Below are positions 1-6,953 of a stretch of DNA of 22,512 nt, one piece after another. The stretch spans positions 38,001 through 60,512 of the forward strand of contig DPXQ01000138.1 in assembly GCA_003527225.1 (NCBI GenBank), in the 5' to 3' direction. The DNA is from Rhizobium sp. GTDB taxonomy: Bacteria; Pseudomonadota; Alphaproteobacteria; Rhizobiales; Rhizobiaceae. Each line of letters begins with the position of its first letter. Within the stretch, counting starts at the first letter, position 1. The notes under the pieces are model-generated. The model ran no database searches, was not told the origin of the DNA, and was given only the letters and a program-made list of their open reading frames with translations. The position numbers were made by a program, and so were the translations under genes.

Positions 1-23
1 CCAAAGATAAGTGAAGCGGTCAT
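1..23 (-). CDS. dctM: TRAP transporter large permease DctM (start only, cut by the window edge)
   Basis: An ATG read on the minus strand at 23 follows the dctQ stop (27-29) by three bases and opens a frame beginning M-T-A-S-L-I-F, which fits the N-terminus of DctM permeases. An AAGGA-like ribosome site lies about 11 bases upstream inside the end of dctQ. In TRAP systems DctM is the large multi-spanning permease that carries the substrate channel, and it normally follows dctQ. Only seven codons are inside the window, so the call rests mainly on gene order. Confidence 0.55.
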
Positions 24-26
24 GAT

Positions 27-668
27 TCAATGATCCTTCGCAGTCAGCGGGCTTGCGGCGATCGCTTCTGCCTCTTCGTCCATCCCCTCGACATGGGTGT
101 CGTCGTGATGCGGCAGCTCGCCGGTGCGCATGAAGTTCCAGGCGACCTGCAGGAAGCGGAAGCACATGAGCCCGGAGCCCAGCGGAATGGCGAGATAAAC
201 GATCCACATCGGCACCTCGAGATCGGGGGAAATCGCCGAGGTGTGGTACATGTGGAAGACGAAATTGCCGCCCAGGGTCGCGATGATGCCCGTAAACAGC
301 GCGCCGGCCATCAGCCCGAACAAGATCATTCTCGCCCGGCTCGTCGGCGGCAGCTTGTTGATGATGACATCGATGCCGACATGGATCCCCGTGCGCACGC
401 CATAGGCGGCGCCGAACTTCGCCATCCAGACGAAGAGGATGATGCAGAGCTCCTGCGCCCAGACCAGATTGACCGAGCGAAGGCCGAAATAGAGCGAGCG
501 CGAAAAACCCATCAGCCAGGGAAGTTCGTAGGTGCGCGAAAGGCTCACCATGTCCGCGAAAAGGCCGAGCGTATAGCGGTGGATGACGGCGACGAAGATG
601 ATCACCGTCGCCGCCGCGATCAGCGAGGCGATCAGGGTCTCCTCGAGCCTGTCTAGGATACGGAGCAT
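27..668 (-). CDS. dctQ: TRAP transporter small permease DctQ
   Basis: This is the small membrane subunit of a tripartite ATP-independent periplasmic transporter. It pairs with DctM and serves the receptor DctP in Na+- or H+-driven solute uptake. The 214-residue product has about four hydrophobic segments: near residues 12-32, 60-85 (running into W-A-Q-E), 112-135 and 150-172. It also has the family's W-x-x-E region and an R-x-G-x-H-V-G-I-D stretch before the third span. The C-terminus is an acidic, His-rich cytoplasmic tail. An ATG 20 codons further upstream is possible, but the start at 668 sits behind a GAGGGGG ribosome site and begins directly with M-L-R-I-L-D-R-L-E-E, as DctQ proteins do. 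It is 237 bases downstream of dctP, a gap occupied by two stem-loops. The family is clear; C4-dicarboxylate specificity is inferred from DctSR next door. Confidence 0.9.
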   Translation of the reverse strand: MLRILDRLEETLIASLIAAATVIIFVAVIHRYTLGLFADMVSLSRTYELPWLMGFSRSLYFGLRSVNLVWAQELCIILFVWMAKFGAAYGVRTGIHVGIDVIINKLPPTSRARMILFGLMAGALFTGIIATLGGNFVFHMYHTSAISPDLEVPMWIVYLAIPLGSGLMCFRFLQVAWNFMRTGELPHHDDTHVEGMDEEAEAIAASPLTAKDH

Positions 669-791
669 GAAAATTCCCCCTCGGTCTTGTCTGCCACCCT
701 TCCGGGAACGGCATGGGCAGCGCGGCATTCACCGCCGCTGCGCGCTTGCCGTCCGGCGGACTGGCCGTTCCCGTCAAGCGTGGCAAGCGGC

Positions 792-823
792 GTTCCGACG
801 GGCGAGAAGAAGCCCGGAGGAAC
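792..823 (-). promoter_or_regulatory. Stem-loop 2 in the dctP-dctQ intergenic region
   Basis: Arms GTTCC (792-796) and GGAAC (819-823) enclose a second perfect pair, CGGGC (799-803) and GCCCG (812-816), with an 8-base loop. The two helices are separated by a symmetric 2x2 internal loop. The dctPQM transcript would carry this on the minus strand. No U-run follows, so it is not a standard terminator. RNA stability or partial attenuation between the receptor and permease genes is inferred. Confidence 0.5.
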
Positions 824-837
824 ACGCTCGTTCCAGA

Positions 838-878
838 TGCGCCGCATCGCCCAGGTCGGGTAAAAACAATGCGGCGCA
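838..878 (-). promoter_or_regulatory. Ten-bp inverted repeat just downstream of dctP
   Basis: TGCGCCGCAT (838-847) and ATGCGGCGCA (869-878) form a perfect 10-bp stem around a 21-base loop, starting 27 bases past the dctP stop codon. In the minus-strand transcript a run of five U lies in the loop, not after the stem, so the structure does not match an intrinsic terminator. Such structures after binding-protein genes commonly protect the upstream message so that the receptor is made in excess over the permeases. That role is inferred here. Confidence 0.55.
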
Positions 879-905
879 GCGTTGTTGAAGACTACCTTTG
901 CCGCC

Positions 906-1928
906 TCAGTTCGCGGCGCCGGTTTCCTGCTGGACGCGCTTGACGAGATCGGCGCCGATGCGGTCGGCCATTTCGTCATGGACGGTCAGCAGGGCCTTGC
1001 GCCATGCGGCGCGCTCGTCAGCGGTCAGTTCGTGGAAATCGGTCTTTCCGGCCGCCTTCATAGCTTCGAGGGCCTGGTCGTTTTCGGCCTTGGCGATCCC
1101 GTTGGCGTATTCGGTGGCTTCCGCCATCGCCTTGTCGAGATTGCCGCGGACGTCGGCGGGCAATTCGTCCCAGAACTTCTTGTTCACGATCACCGCATAG
1201 CCGAGATAGCCGTGGTTGGAGAGCGTGGCGTGCTTCTGCACCTCGTTCATCTTCTGAGTGTACATGTTGGAAGGCGGGTTTTCCGTACCGTCGACGACGC
1301 CGGTCTGGAGCGCCTGGTAAACTTCAGAAAACGCCAGGACCTGCGGGACCGCGCCGAGCGCGTTCATCTCGGCTTCCAGCACCTTCGATGACTGGATGCG
1401 CATCTTGAGGCCGAGGAAATCTTCAGGCGTGCGAAGTGGGCTGTTGGCGCTCATGATCTTGAAACCATTGTCCCAGAAAGCCAGCCCCTGGATACCCTTC
1501 TCCCCCAGCTTGTCCAGCAGTTCCTTGCCGATCGGGCCATAGGTGACCTTATGCAGCGCCTCAAAGTCCGGGAAAATGTAGGGAAGGTCGAATACCTCGA
1601 ACTCCTTGAGGCCGAGCGGACCGAACTTGGCGAGCGACGGAGCCAACATCTGGACGGCGCCGAGCTGCAGGGCTTCCAGCTCTTCCTTGTCCTTGTAGAG
1701 CTGCGAGTTCGGATAGACCTCTACCTTGACCGCGCCGTTGGTATATTTCTCCGCAAGTTCCTTGAACTTGTCGGCGCCCTTGCCCTTCGGCGTATCGGGC
1801 GCGACGACATGGGAAAACTTGATGACGATCGGATCGGCGGCGATCGCGCCGGAAGCGGCGAGAGCGAGCACTGACGCGGACATGGAAACTGCGGCTACAG
1901 CGCGCATGAAAGAGCGGCGGTCGAACAT
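906..1928 (-). CDS. dctP: TRAP transporter periplasmic substrate-binding protein DctP
   Basis: Periplasmic receptor of the TRAP system; the 340-residue length is typical. The N-terminus holds D-R-R-S-F-M-R followed by a hydrophobic stretch and an A-I-A cleavage site near residue 30, resembling a twin-arginine signal peptide. The mature part shows the DctP fold signatures: I-K-F-S-H near 36-40, Y-P-N-S-Q-L near 72-77, and M-R-I-Q-S-S-K-V with the family's conserved substrate-carboxylate arginine at R177. It also has V-V-D-G-T-E-N-P-P and, later, the N-K-K-F-W-D stretch. The ATG at 1928 has a strong AGGAGGAG ribosome site 8 bases upstream. It is first in a dctP-dctQ-dctM order and divergent from the SHOCT-dctSR genes. 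The closest functional model is Rhodobacter DctP (malate, fumarate, succinate). The exact ligand cannot be read from the sequence; another carboxylic acid is possible. Confidence 0.92.
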   Translation of the reverse strand: MFDRRSFMRAVAAVSMSASVLALAASGAIAADPIVIKFSHVVAPDTPKGKGADKFKELAEKYTNGAVKVEVYPNSQLYKDKEELEALQLGAVQMLAPSLAKFGPLGLKEFEVFDLPYIFPDFEALHKVTYGPIGKELLDKLGEKGIQGLAFWDNGFKIMSANSPLRTPEDFLGLKMRIQSSKVLEAEMNALGAVPQVLAFSEVYQALQTGVVDGTENPPSNMYTQKMNEVQKHATLSNHGYLGYAVIVNKKFWDELPADVRGNLDKAMAEATEYANGIAKAENDQALEAMKAAGKTDFHELTADERAAWRKALLTVHDEMADRIGADLVKRVQQETGAAN

Positions 1929-2024
1929 TTAGAAATCTCCTCCTGGTATCCTCCGGGCCACGCGAGGGCAATCTCTCCCTGCGCTCCACCACCCGGAACT
2001 GCGGATCCTCTTAGGCCGTCGCGA

Positions 2025-2051
2025 ATTGTGGCGCTATTGTGGATTTCCACA
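2025..2051. promoter_or_regulatory. Candidate operator upstream of dctP
   Basis: ATTGTGG occurs at 2025-2031 and again at 2036-2042, an exact 7-base direct repeat with an 11-bp period, so both copies face the same side of the helix. The second copy overlaps a palindrome, TGTGGA-TT-TCCACA, at 2038-2051. The site lies about 100 bases upstream of the dctP start. Binding by DctR is an inference from position and from the presence of a FixJ/NarL-type regulator gene nearby. Confidence 0.45.
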
Positions 2052-2219
2052 TCGGGGGATCGTCCGGGGCAATAGCTGGCTACCCGGCCACAGTATCCGC
2101 GCCTTTCGCAGGTGGCGGCAGATGCAAGGAAAATCTTTGCCGCGGTTCGCCCATGATGCTCGGGGGCTGAGCCTTTCAAGCACGGGAACACTCAAACGTG
2201 TTGAACCATGTCATTGCGA

Positions 2220-2234
2220 CCTCAAGATTTGAGG
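2220..2234. promoter_or_regulatory. Short palindrome upstream of the SHOCT protein gene
   Basis: CCTCAA (2220-2225) and TTGAGG (2229-2234) form a perfect inverted repeat with a 3-base centre, 52 bases before the ATG at 2287. A related but poorer CTCAA/TTGA pair lies at about 2190-2204. The spacing suits a dimeric repressor or activator site. There is no direct evidence of function. Confidence 0.3.
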
Positions 2235-2286
2235 TTTACTAAATTAGTGACAACGCATTTCAATTTCGTTGGTGTGGGAGTTTCAG

Positions 2287-2658
2287 ATGAGCAGGAACAA
2301 GATCGCATGGACCGCAGGCAGCGTCGCGACGATTGCTGCATCGGCAAGCTCGGCGTTCGCGCAGGCCGGAGATGTCCCGGCCGGCAACAGGCCCTATTAC
2401 TACGGACATGGAATGATGTGGGAAGGTGACCATTGGGGAGGCTTCGGCATGGTGCTCGGCCCGATTTTCATGATCCTAATTCTGGTGGCCATCGTCATTG
2501 GGGTTATCTATCTGCTGAAGCATTTCGGCGGCATCAGCATGACCTCCGACGCTGGACCGGCCGCTGATCGCGCATTGACTATCCTCAAGGAACGCTACGC
2601 GCGCGGCGAGATCGATTCCAAGGAATTCGAAGAACGCAAGAAGCTGCTGACGGATTGA
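2287..2658 (+). CDS. Small membrane protein with C-terminal SHOCT domain
   Basis: A 124-residue protein with three parts. Residues 1-26 look like a signal peptide ending A-F-A before Q-A. A Gly/Trp/His/Tyr-rich linker (Y-Y-Y-G-H-G-M-M-W) follows, then one strong membrane span of Ile/Leu/Val/Met around residues 60-82. The C-terminal 28 residues match the SHOCT motif: A-L-x-I-L-K-E-R-Y-A-R-G-E-I-D-S-K-E-F-E-E-R. SHOCT is a short domain of unclear function found at the ends of many small membrane proteins. The ATG at 2287 is chosen because GGGAG lies 6 bases upstream; a TTG at 2269 is an unlikely alternative. It precedes dctSR on the same strand, with 157 bases and a stem-loop between, so a role in the dicarboxylate system is not established. 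Confidence 0.8.
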   Translation: MSRNKIAWTAGSVATIAASASSAFAQAGDVPAGNRPYYYGHGMMWEGDHWGGFGMVLGPIFMILILVAIVIGVIYLLKHFGGISMTSDAGPAADRALTILKERYARGEIDSKEFEERKKLLTD

Positions 2659-2683
2659 TCCAGCATCCGGCCAGATCCCTGTG

Positions 2684-2708
2684 GCTCGGCTGACAGACGC
2701 AGCCGAGC
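2684..2708 (+). terminator. Stem-loop after the SHOCT protein gene
   Basis: GCTCGGCT (2684-2691) and AGCCGAGC (2701-2708) form a perfect 8-bp GC-rich stem with a 9-base loop, 25 bases past the stop codon. There is no T-run on either side, so it may be a weak or Rho-assisted terminator, or an RNA 3'-end stabiliser, separating the small gene from dctS. Confidence 0.5.
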
Positions 2709-2815
2709 AATCTGCGGTGGCGTCGCCAGCAGTGCTGGAGCCTCGCCTTTTATCGCAATTCCTCCCACGCGACTTCTTTTCCATCGCGCAACCGGACAAT
2801 TTCGCGTAAATCTGC

Positions 2816-4831
2816 GTGAGGGAGGCGCGACATCCGACTTTGACTATCTACAAATCGAGCAGTGACAGACCCGACCCTGTTGGCAATCGCGGCGGCAAGC
2901 ATGACCTCCTGCAGGTCATCCCGCTGGTGACGATCATCGTGCTCACCGCGATGATCTCGATCCTCCTTTGGGTCATCAACCGCAATGAGAATGAGCGGAT
3001 ACGCACCACGCTCATCTCCGACGCCCTGTGGGTGGAACAGACACTGCGCTTCCAGCTTTCGACCGACGAGGACGCGGTTGCCCGTTTGGCGCTCGATCAC
3101 GGCCACCACGAGATCAGCCTGCAGCAATTGAAGGATCGGGCGCGCATCCATCTCCAGAACAATCCGGAAGTGCTGCGGATCATGCTCTTCGACAGGGAAG
3201 GCCGTGCGGTCTTCTCTGTCCCGGAAGGAATTGCGGAACGCGCGAATGAACCTTTGTCTGCCCCGGGCGCCAAGGCGACGCAGGCAACCGCCAGGCCTTC
3301 CTATGGCCCGCTATACCGCACCGACGATGGCGATCTGCGAGCCGACATCTCGATGGGCACCGGCAATGACGGTGGCAGCATTTCGGCGACTGTCTCCATA
3401 AAATCTCTGGTCGCGCGCCAGATCCCGTGGTGGATCACCGAGAAATACGCGGTACAGCTCGTTGATATCGACAACGCGGTGCTCACCGAGAAAACCAGGG
3501 TGGAACCCGCCGACGCCGACCTGACCCACAAGATCAGCTTCGACCCGCCGCTGGCGGGCGCCTGGCTTGCCATTTCCCCCTATCGCGTCAGCGGCAATTT
3601 CTCCCATAACCTGCTGGTCGCCGGCATTCTGGGGCTGGCGCTATTTGCGGTCTTCTCGCTCATCGTGCTCTACCGCAACGGCCTGAGACGGCAGGCCGCC
3701 GAAACCCGGCTTCGCGCGGAAATGGCATTCCGGCGGTCGATGGAGGAAAGCCTGACCGTGGGGCTTCGCGCTCGCGACCACGACGGCAAGATCCTCTATG
3801 TCAACAACGCGTTTTGCCAGATGACCGGCTTTTCCGCCGAGGTTCTGACCGGGCGCATGCCCCCCATGCCCTACTGGAGAGAGGACCGAATCGAGGAAAC
3901 GCTTGCCCGGCACGAGGCCTTGAAGAACGGCGGGCTGAAGGTCCAGAGCTTCGAGACCTGCTTCAAGCGCCAGGATGGCAGTGAGCTCGAAGTCCAGGTT
4001 TTCGAGGCACCGCTCATCGATGCCCATGGCCGCCATCGCGGCTGGATGGGATCGATCATCGACATTTCCGACCAGAAGCGGGCCGCGGAACTTGCGCGCG
4101 TCCAATCACAGAACCTTCAGCGCACCGGCCGGCTGGTCACGCTCGGCGAAATGGCCTCGTCGCTCGCCCACGAACTCAACCAGCCGCTGGCTGCGATTGC
4201 CAGCTATGCAGCCGGATCCTTGAACCTACTGCGCTCGGACAATCCAGACCCACAGGCCGTAATCGCAGCGATCGAGAAGCTGTCGCTCCAGACGGAGCGC
4301 GCCGGCCAGATCATCCGCCGCATCCAGGATTTCGTGCGCAAGCGCGACCCGAAATTCGAGGATGTCGACCTCGCCTCGGTCATCGTCGAGACGGCGTCGT
4401 TCCTGGAGGCCGATGCCAGCAACAGCAATGCCACGATCAGGGTCGTGGCCCCGAAAGGCCTGCCGCCGGTGCGCGCCGACCGCATCCTGATGGAACAGGT
4501 GATGATCAACCTGATGCGCAACGGCGTGGAGGCCATGGCCGGCCCCTCAATGCAGCGGATCAGGCTTGAGGTCGAACTCCGAGAAGAGGAAGGACACCAA
4601 GTAATCGAGGTACGCGACCGGGGAGCCGGCATTGCACCGACCGTTTCCGGGCGGCTTTTCGAGCCTTTCGTCACCAGCAAGCAAGACGGCATGGGCATGG
4701 GGCTGAACATCTGCCGCACAATCATCGAGCTTCATCACGGGCGGCTCGAGCATCGCCCCAATGCCGCCGGCGGCACCATATTCTCCATCGTGCTTCCGGT
4801 TCCGGCGCCGAAAAAGGCTGCCGCGGAATGA
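2816..4831 (+). CDS. dctS: C4-dicarboxylate sensor histidine kinase DctS
   Basis: Membrane sensor kinase, up to 671 residues. TM1 is near 31-54, followed by a periplasmic sensor domain to about 264 and TM2 near 265-287. Next come a cytoplasmic PAS/PAC domain (about 306-425) and a HisKA domain with the H-box A-H-E-L-N-Q-P-L, phospho-accepting His452. The HATPase domain has the N-box N-L-M-R-N-G-V-E-A near 565-573, the G1 box D-R-G-A-G-I near 600-605 and the G2 box G-M-G-M-G-L-N near 626. The H-E-L-N-Q-P-L type places it with DctB/FixL/DctS kinases. The start is uncertain: GTG at 2816 lacks a good ribosome site, while a GAGGGAGG run just after it could serve a TTG at 2840. dctR overlaps its end by 4 nt, so the two are translationally coupled. 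Calling it DctS rather than DctB rests on the extra PAS domain and the FixJ-type partner. Confidence 0.88.
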   Translation: MREARHPTLTIYKSSSDRPDPVGNRGGKHDLLQVIPLVTIIVLTAMISILLWVINRNENERIRTTLISDALWVEQTLRFQLSTDEDAVARLALDHGHHEISLQQLKDRARIHLQNNPEVLRIMLFDREGRAVFSVPEGIAERANEPLSAPGAKATQATARPSYGPLYRTDDGDLRADISMGTGNDGGSISATVSIKSLVARQIPWWITEKYAVQLVDIDNAVLTEKTRVEPADADLTHKISFDPPLAGAWLAISPYRVSGNFSHNLLVAGILGLALFAVFSLIVLYRNGLRRQAAETRLRAEMAFRRSMEESLTVGLRARDHDGKILYVNNAFCQMTGFSAEVLTGRMPPMPYWREDRIEETLARHEALKNGGLKVQSFETCFKRQDGSELEVQVFEAPLIDAHGRHRGWMGSIIDISDQKRAAELARVQSQNLQRTGRLVTLGEMASSLAHELNQPLAAIASYAAGSLNLLRSDNPDPQAVIAAIEKLSLQTERAGQIIRRIQDFVRKRDPKFEDVDLASVIVETASFLEADASNSNATIRVVAPKGLPPVRADRILMEQVMINLMRNGVEAMAGPSMQRIRLEVELREEEGHQVIEVRDRGAGIAPTVSGRLFEPFVTSKQDGMGMGLNICRTIIELHHGRLEHRPNAAGGTIFSIVLPVPAPKKAAAE

Positions 4832-5463
4832 CAAGCACCAAGCCCTTCCTGAAAGACGCGGCCGTCTATCTCGTCGACGACGATCCGGCAATCCGCGATT
4901 CGCTCTCCTTTCTCTTCATGTCGCGGCAGATGACGGCTGTACCCTTCGACAGCGGAGAGGCCCTCCTCGAGGCGCTGCCTCTTAAGGGCTGCGCCTGCAT
5001 CGTCCTGGACATGCGGATGGGAGCGCTGTCCGGCCTCGAAACATTCAACCGCCTCAAGGAGGCCGGCTGCAACGCGCCGGTGATTTTCCTGACCGGCCAC
5101 GGCGACGTGCCGGTTGCCGTCGAGGCGCTGAAATCAGGCGCCGCGGATTTCATCGAAAAACCCTTCAACGACAACCAGCTCGTCAACACGGTCATCGCCT
5201 GCCTGGAAAATCACTTCGGCCTGATGTCGGAAAACCGTGAACGTGCGATGATCGAAAGCCAGCTGCAGCAGCTCTCGGCGCGGGAACTCGACGTGCTCAG
5301 GCTCTTGATGGCCGGCATGCTCAACAAGCAGATCGCCGACGCGCTGTCTATCTCCATGCGCACGGTCGAGGTTCACCGCGCCCGTATCCTCTCCAAGATG
5401 CGGGCGCGCAACGCCGTGGAGCTCGCCGCCAACCTCGCCTCGCACGGCATCGAACTTGCCTAA
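4828..5463 (+). CDS. dctR: FixJ/NarL-type response regulator DctR
   Basis: A 211-residue two-domain regulator. The receiver domain (about 12-125) has the acidic pocket D17-D18-D19, phospho-acceptor D61 (V-L-D-M-R-M), the switch residue T89 (F-L-T-G-H-G) and K111 in E-K-P-F. The C-terminal LuxR-type helix-turn-helix (about 145-205) reads L-S-A-R-E-L-D-V-L-R-L-L, then N-K-Q-I-A-D-A-L, then R-T-V-E-V-H-R. Unlike rhizobial DctD there is no AAA+ domain, so it should act with the housekeeping sigma factor rather than sigma-54. This pairing with a PAS-containing kinase next to dctPQM is the Rhodobacter capsulatus DctSR arrangement. Its likely target is the region upstream of dctP. Confidence 0.9.
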   Translation: MTSTKPFLKDAAVYLVDDDPAIRDSLSFLFMSRQMTAVPFDSGEALLEALPLKGCACIVLDMRMGALSGLETFNRLKEAGCNAPVIFLTGHGDVPVAVEALKSGAADFIEKPFNDNQLVNTVIACLENHFGLMSENRERAMIESQLQQLSARELDVLRLLMAGMLNKQIADALSISMRTVEVHRARILSKMRARNAVELAANLASHGIELA

Positions 5464-5651
5464 CGGAACGCGGCAACGCCGGAGGTGCCACCCGGGCCCG
5501 CTAGCCGTTTCACGCGCCAGTGAGGACGTTGAACCTCATTGCGCCCTTCAGCCGCAACAGCGATCCGCGCGAGCGGCAGTCAGAAGAATGTCTTTTCTCG
5601 CGAGCGGACAGACGAGACCGTAGAATTGGGCTCCAACCAAAGGAATCCCCA

Positions 5652-6875
5652 ATGTCCACAGTCCCATCCCCCCTGGCGCCATCCTCCAGGCAGCCACTTC
5701 TCGGCGCCCCCGGCCTGGGTGCGCTCGCCGTACTCGTCTCCGGCACCCTGCTTCTTGGCCTCGCCTACGGGCGGACCCAAGGCGCGCTGTTCCTCGTCGG
5801 CGGCGCGCTCGGCATCTCGCTCTATCATGCGGCCTTCGGCTTCACCTCGGCCTGGCGGGTGTTCATCATGGACGGTCGCGGCCGTGGCCTGCGCGTACAG
5901 ATGATCTTGCTGGCGCTCACCGTCGTCTTCTTCTTCCCGTTTCTGGCCAGCGGCACACTGTTCGGCCAGGAGGTGAAAGGCTTCGTTTCTCCCATCGGGA
6001 CTTCGGTCATTGCCGGTGCCTTCATGTTCGGCATCGGCATGCAGCTCGGAGGAGGCTGTGCCTCGGGCACACTGTTCACCGCCGGCGGCGGCAATGCTCG
6101 CATGCTGGTGACGCTTTTCTTCTTCATCGTCGGCTCTCTGCTCGGCACGGTGCACTTCGACTGGTGGGTTGCCCTGCCGTCTCTGCCGCCCGTGTCGCTC
6201 GCAAAGAGCTTTGGCGCGGCGGGTGGCATTGCGATATCGCTCGTGCTCTTCGCCGTGATCGCAGCGCTCACAGTCTTCGTGGAGAAACGCCGATGGGGTG
6301 CACTGGAGGCAGAGCCCTCATCCTCGCGCCAAGGCCTTTCCCGTCTCCTGCGCGGTCCCTGGCCGCTGGTGCTCGGCGCAGTCGCACTTGCCGTTCTGAA
6401 TTTCGCGACGCTGGCCCTGGCCGGCCGGCCGTGGGGCATCACCTCTGCCTTCGCGCTCTGGGGCGCCAAGGGTGCGCAAGCGATCGGAATTGACCCCACC
6501 GGCTGGGCCTATTGGCAGATGCCGGGCAACGCCAAGGCGCTCGCCGAAAGTGTCTTTGCTGATGTTACCTCGGTGATGGATTTCGGCATAATCGCCGGCG
6601 CCATGCTGGCAGCAGCACTTGCTGGCCGCTTCGCCCCAAGCTTCGACATTCCGCTGCGCTCGGTTCTGGCAGCCGTAATCGGCGGGTTGCTGCTCGGCTA
6701 TGGCGCGCGCATCGCCTATGGCTGCAATATCGGCGCCTATTTCTCGGGTATCGCCTCGGGCAGCCTGCATGGCTGGCTCTGGGCCGCCGCGGCCTTTGCC
6801 GGCAACATCGTCGGCGTCAAACTCCGGCCTTACTTCTTCTTCGAGCGCAAGGTGCTTTCACGCGCCGACGGCTGA
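5652..6875 (+). CDS. YeeE/YedE family (TsuA-like) sulfur-compound transporter
   Basis: A 407-residue inner-membrane protein with about nine or more hydrophobic spans arranged as two related halves. Each half has a signature with a conserved cysteine: G-G-G-C-A-S-G-T-L-F (C136) and Y-G-C-N-I-G-A-Y-F-S-G (C358). These match the thiosulfate channel TsuA/YeeE, where such cysteines guide thiosulfate through the pore by weak S-H...S contacts. A third cysteine found near the N-terminus of TsuA is not obvious here; the corresponding stretch reads G-F-T-S-A-W-R. The start at 5652 has AAAGGA 7 bases upstream. An in-frame extension to 5520 is rejected because it is polar, Arg-rich and lacks a ribosome site. 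It stands alone on the plus strand, 188 bases after dctR. Thiosulfate or a related small sulfur species is the likely substrate, but this is not proven. Confidence 0.87.
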   Translation: MSTVPSPLAPSSRQPLLGAPGLGALAVLVSGTLLLGLAYGRTQGALFLVGGALGISLYHAAFGFTSAWRVFIMDGRGRGLRVQMILLALTVVFFFPFLASGTLFGQEVKGFVSPIGTSVIAGAFMFGIGMQLGGGCASGTLFTAGGGNARMLVTLFFFIVGSLLGTVHFDWWVALPSLPPVSLAKSFGAAGGIAISLVLFAVIAALTVFVEKRRWGALEAEPSSSRQGLSRLLRGPWPLVLGAVALAVLNFATLALAGRPWGITSAFALWGAKGAQAIGIDPTGWAYWQMPGNAKALAESVFADVTSVMDFGIIAGAMLAAALAGRFAPSFDIPLRSVLAAVIGGLLLGYGARIAYGCNIGAYFSGIASGSLHGWLWAAAAFAGNIVGVKLRPYFFFERKVLSRADG

Positions 6876-6917
6876 AGCGTTTCCTGTCCGGAATACGCAC
6901 TCGGTTGACAAGAACGG

Positions 6918-6940
6918 GACGACGGCCTCGTGCCGTCGTC
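6918..6940. terminator. Hairpin between convergent genes
   Basis: GACGACGGC (6918-6926) and GCCGTCGTC (6932-6940) form a perfect 9-bp stem with a 5-base loop, in the 78-base gap between the transporter gene ending at 6875 and the convergent gene ending at 6954. It reads as a stem from both strands. There is no T-run, so it is probably a bidirectional, possibly Rho-assisted, 3' end. Confidence 0.6.
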
Positions 6941-6953
6941 GCCAGCGCGCCGA

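Larger units (their letters stand above)
1929..2286. promoter_or_regulatory. Divergent intergenic region between dctP and the SHOCT-dctSR side
   Basis: These 358 bases separate two divergent transcripts. Short frames exist in it, but none has a convincing ribosome site or recognisable protein. It contains the phased repeat and palindrome at 2025-2051, the inverted repeat at 2220-2234, and an AT-rich stretch around 2210-2270 next to the plus-strand gene. I found no sigma-54 type GG-N10-GC element, which fits a FixJ-type rather than NtrC-type regulator. Promoter hexamers for dctP could not be assigned with confidence. Confidence 0.6.

Noticed and set aside
1929..2286. Short frames in the dctP upstream region
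   Set aside because: None has a plausible ribosome site or recognisable product. The region is better explained as a divergent regulatory gap.
1929..2286. Sigma-54 promoter expected if the regulator were DctD-like
   Set aside because: No GG-N10-GC type element was found on either strand, and the regulator has no AAA+ domain.
5520..5651. N-terminal extension of the YeeE-like transporter by 44 codons
   Set aside because: The extension is polar and Arg-rich, lacks a ribosome site, and the family begins near the ATG at 5652, which has AAAGGA ahead of it.
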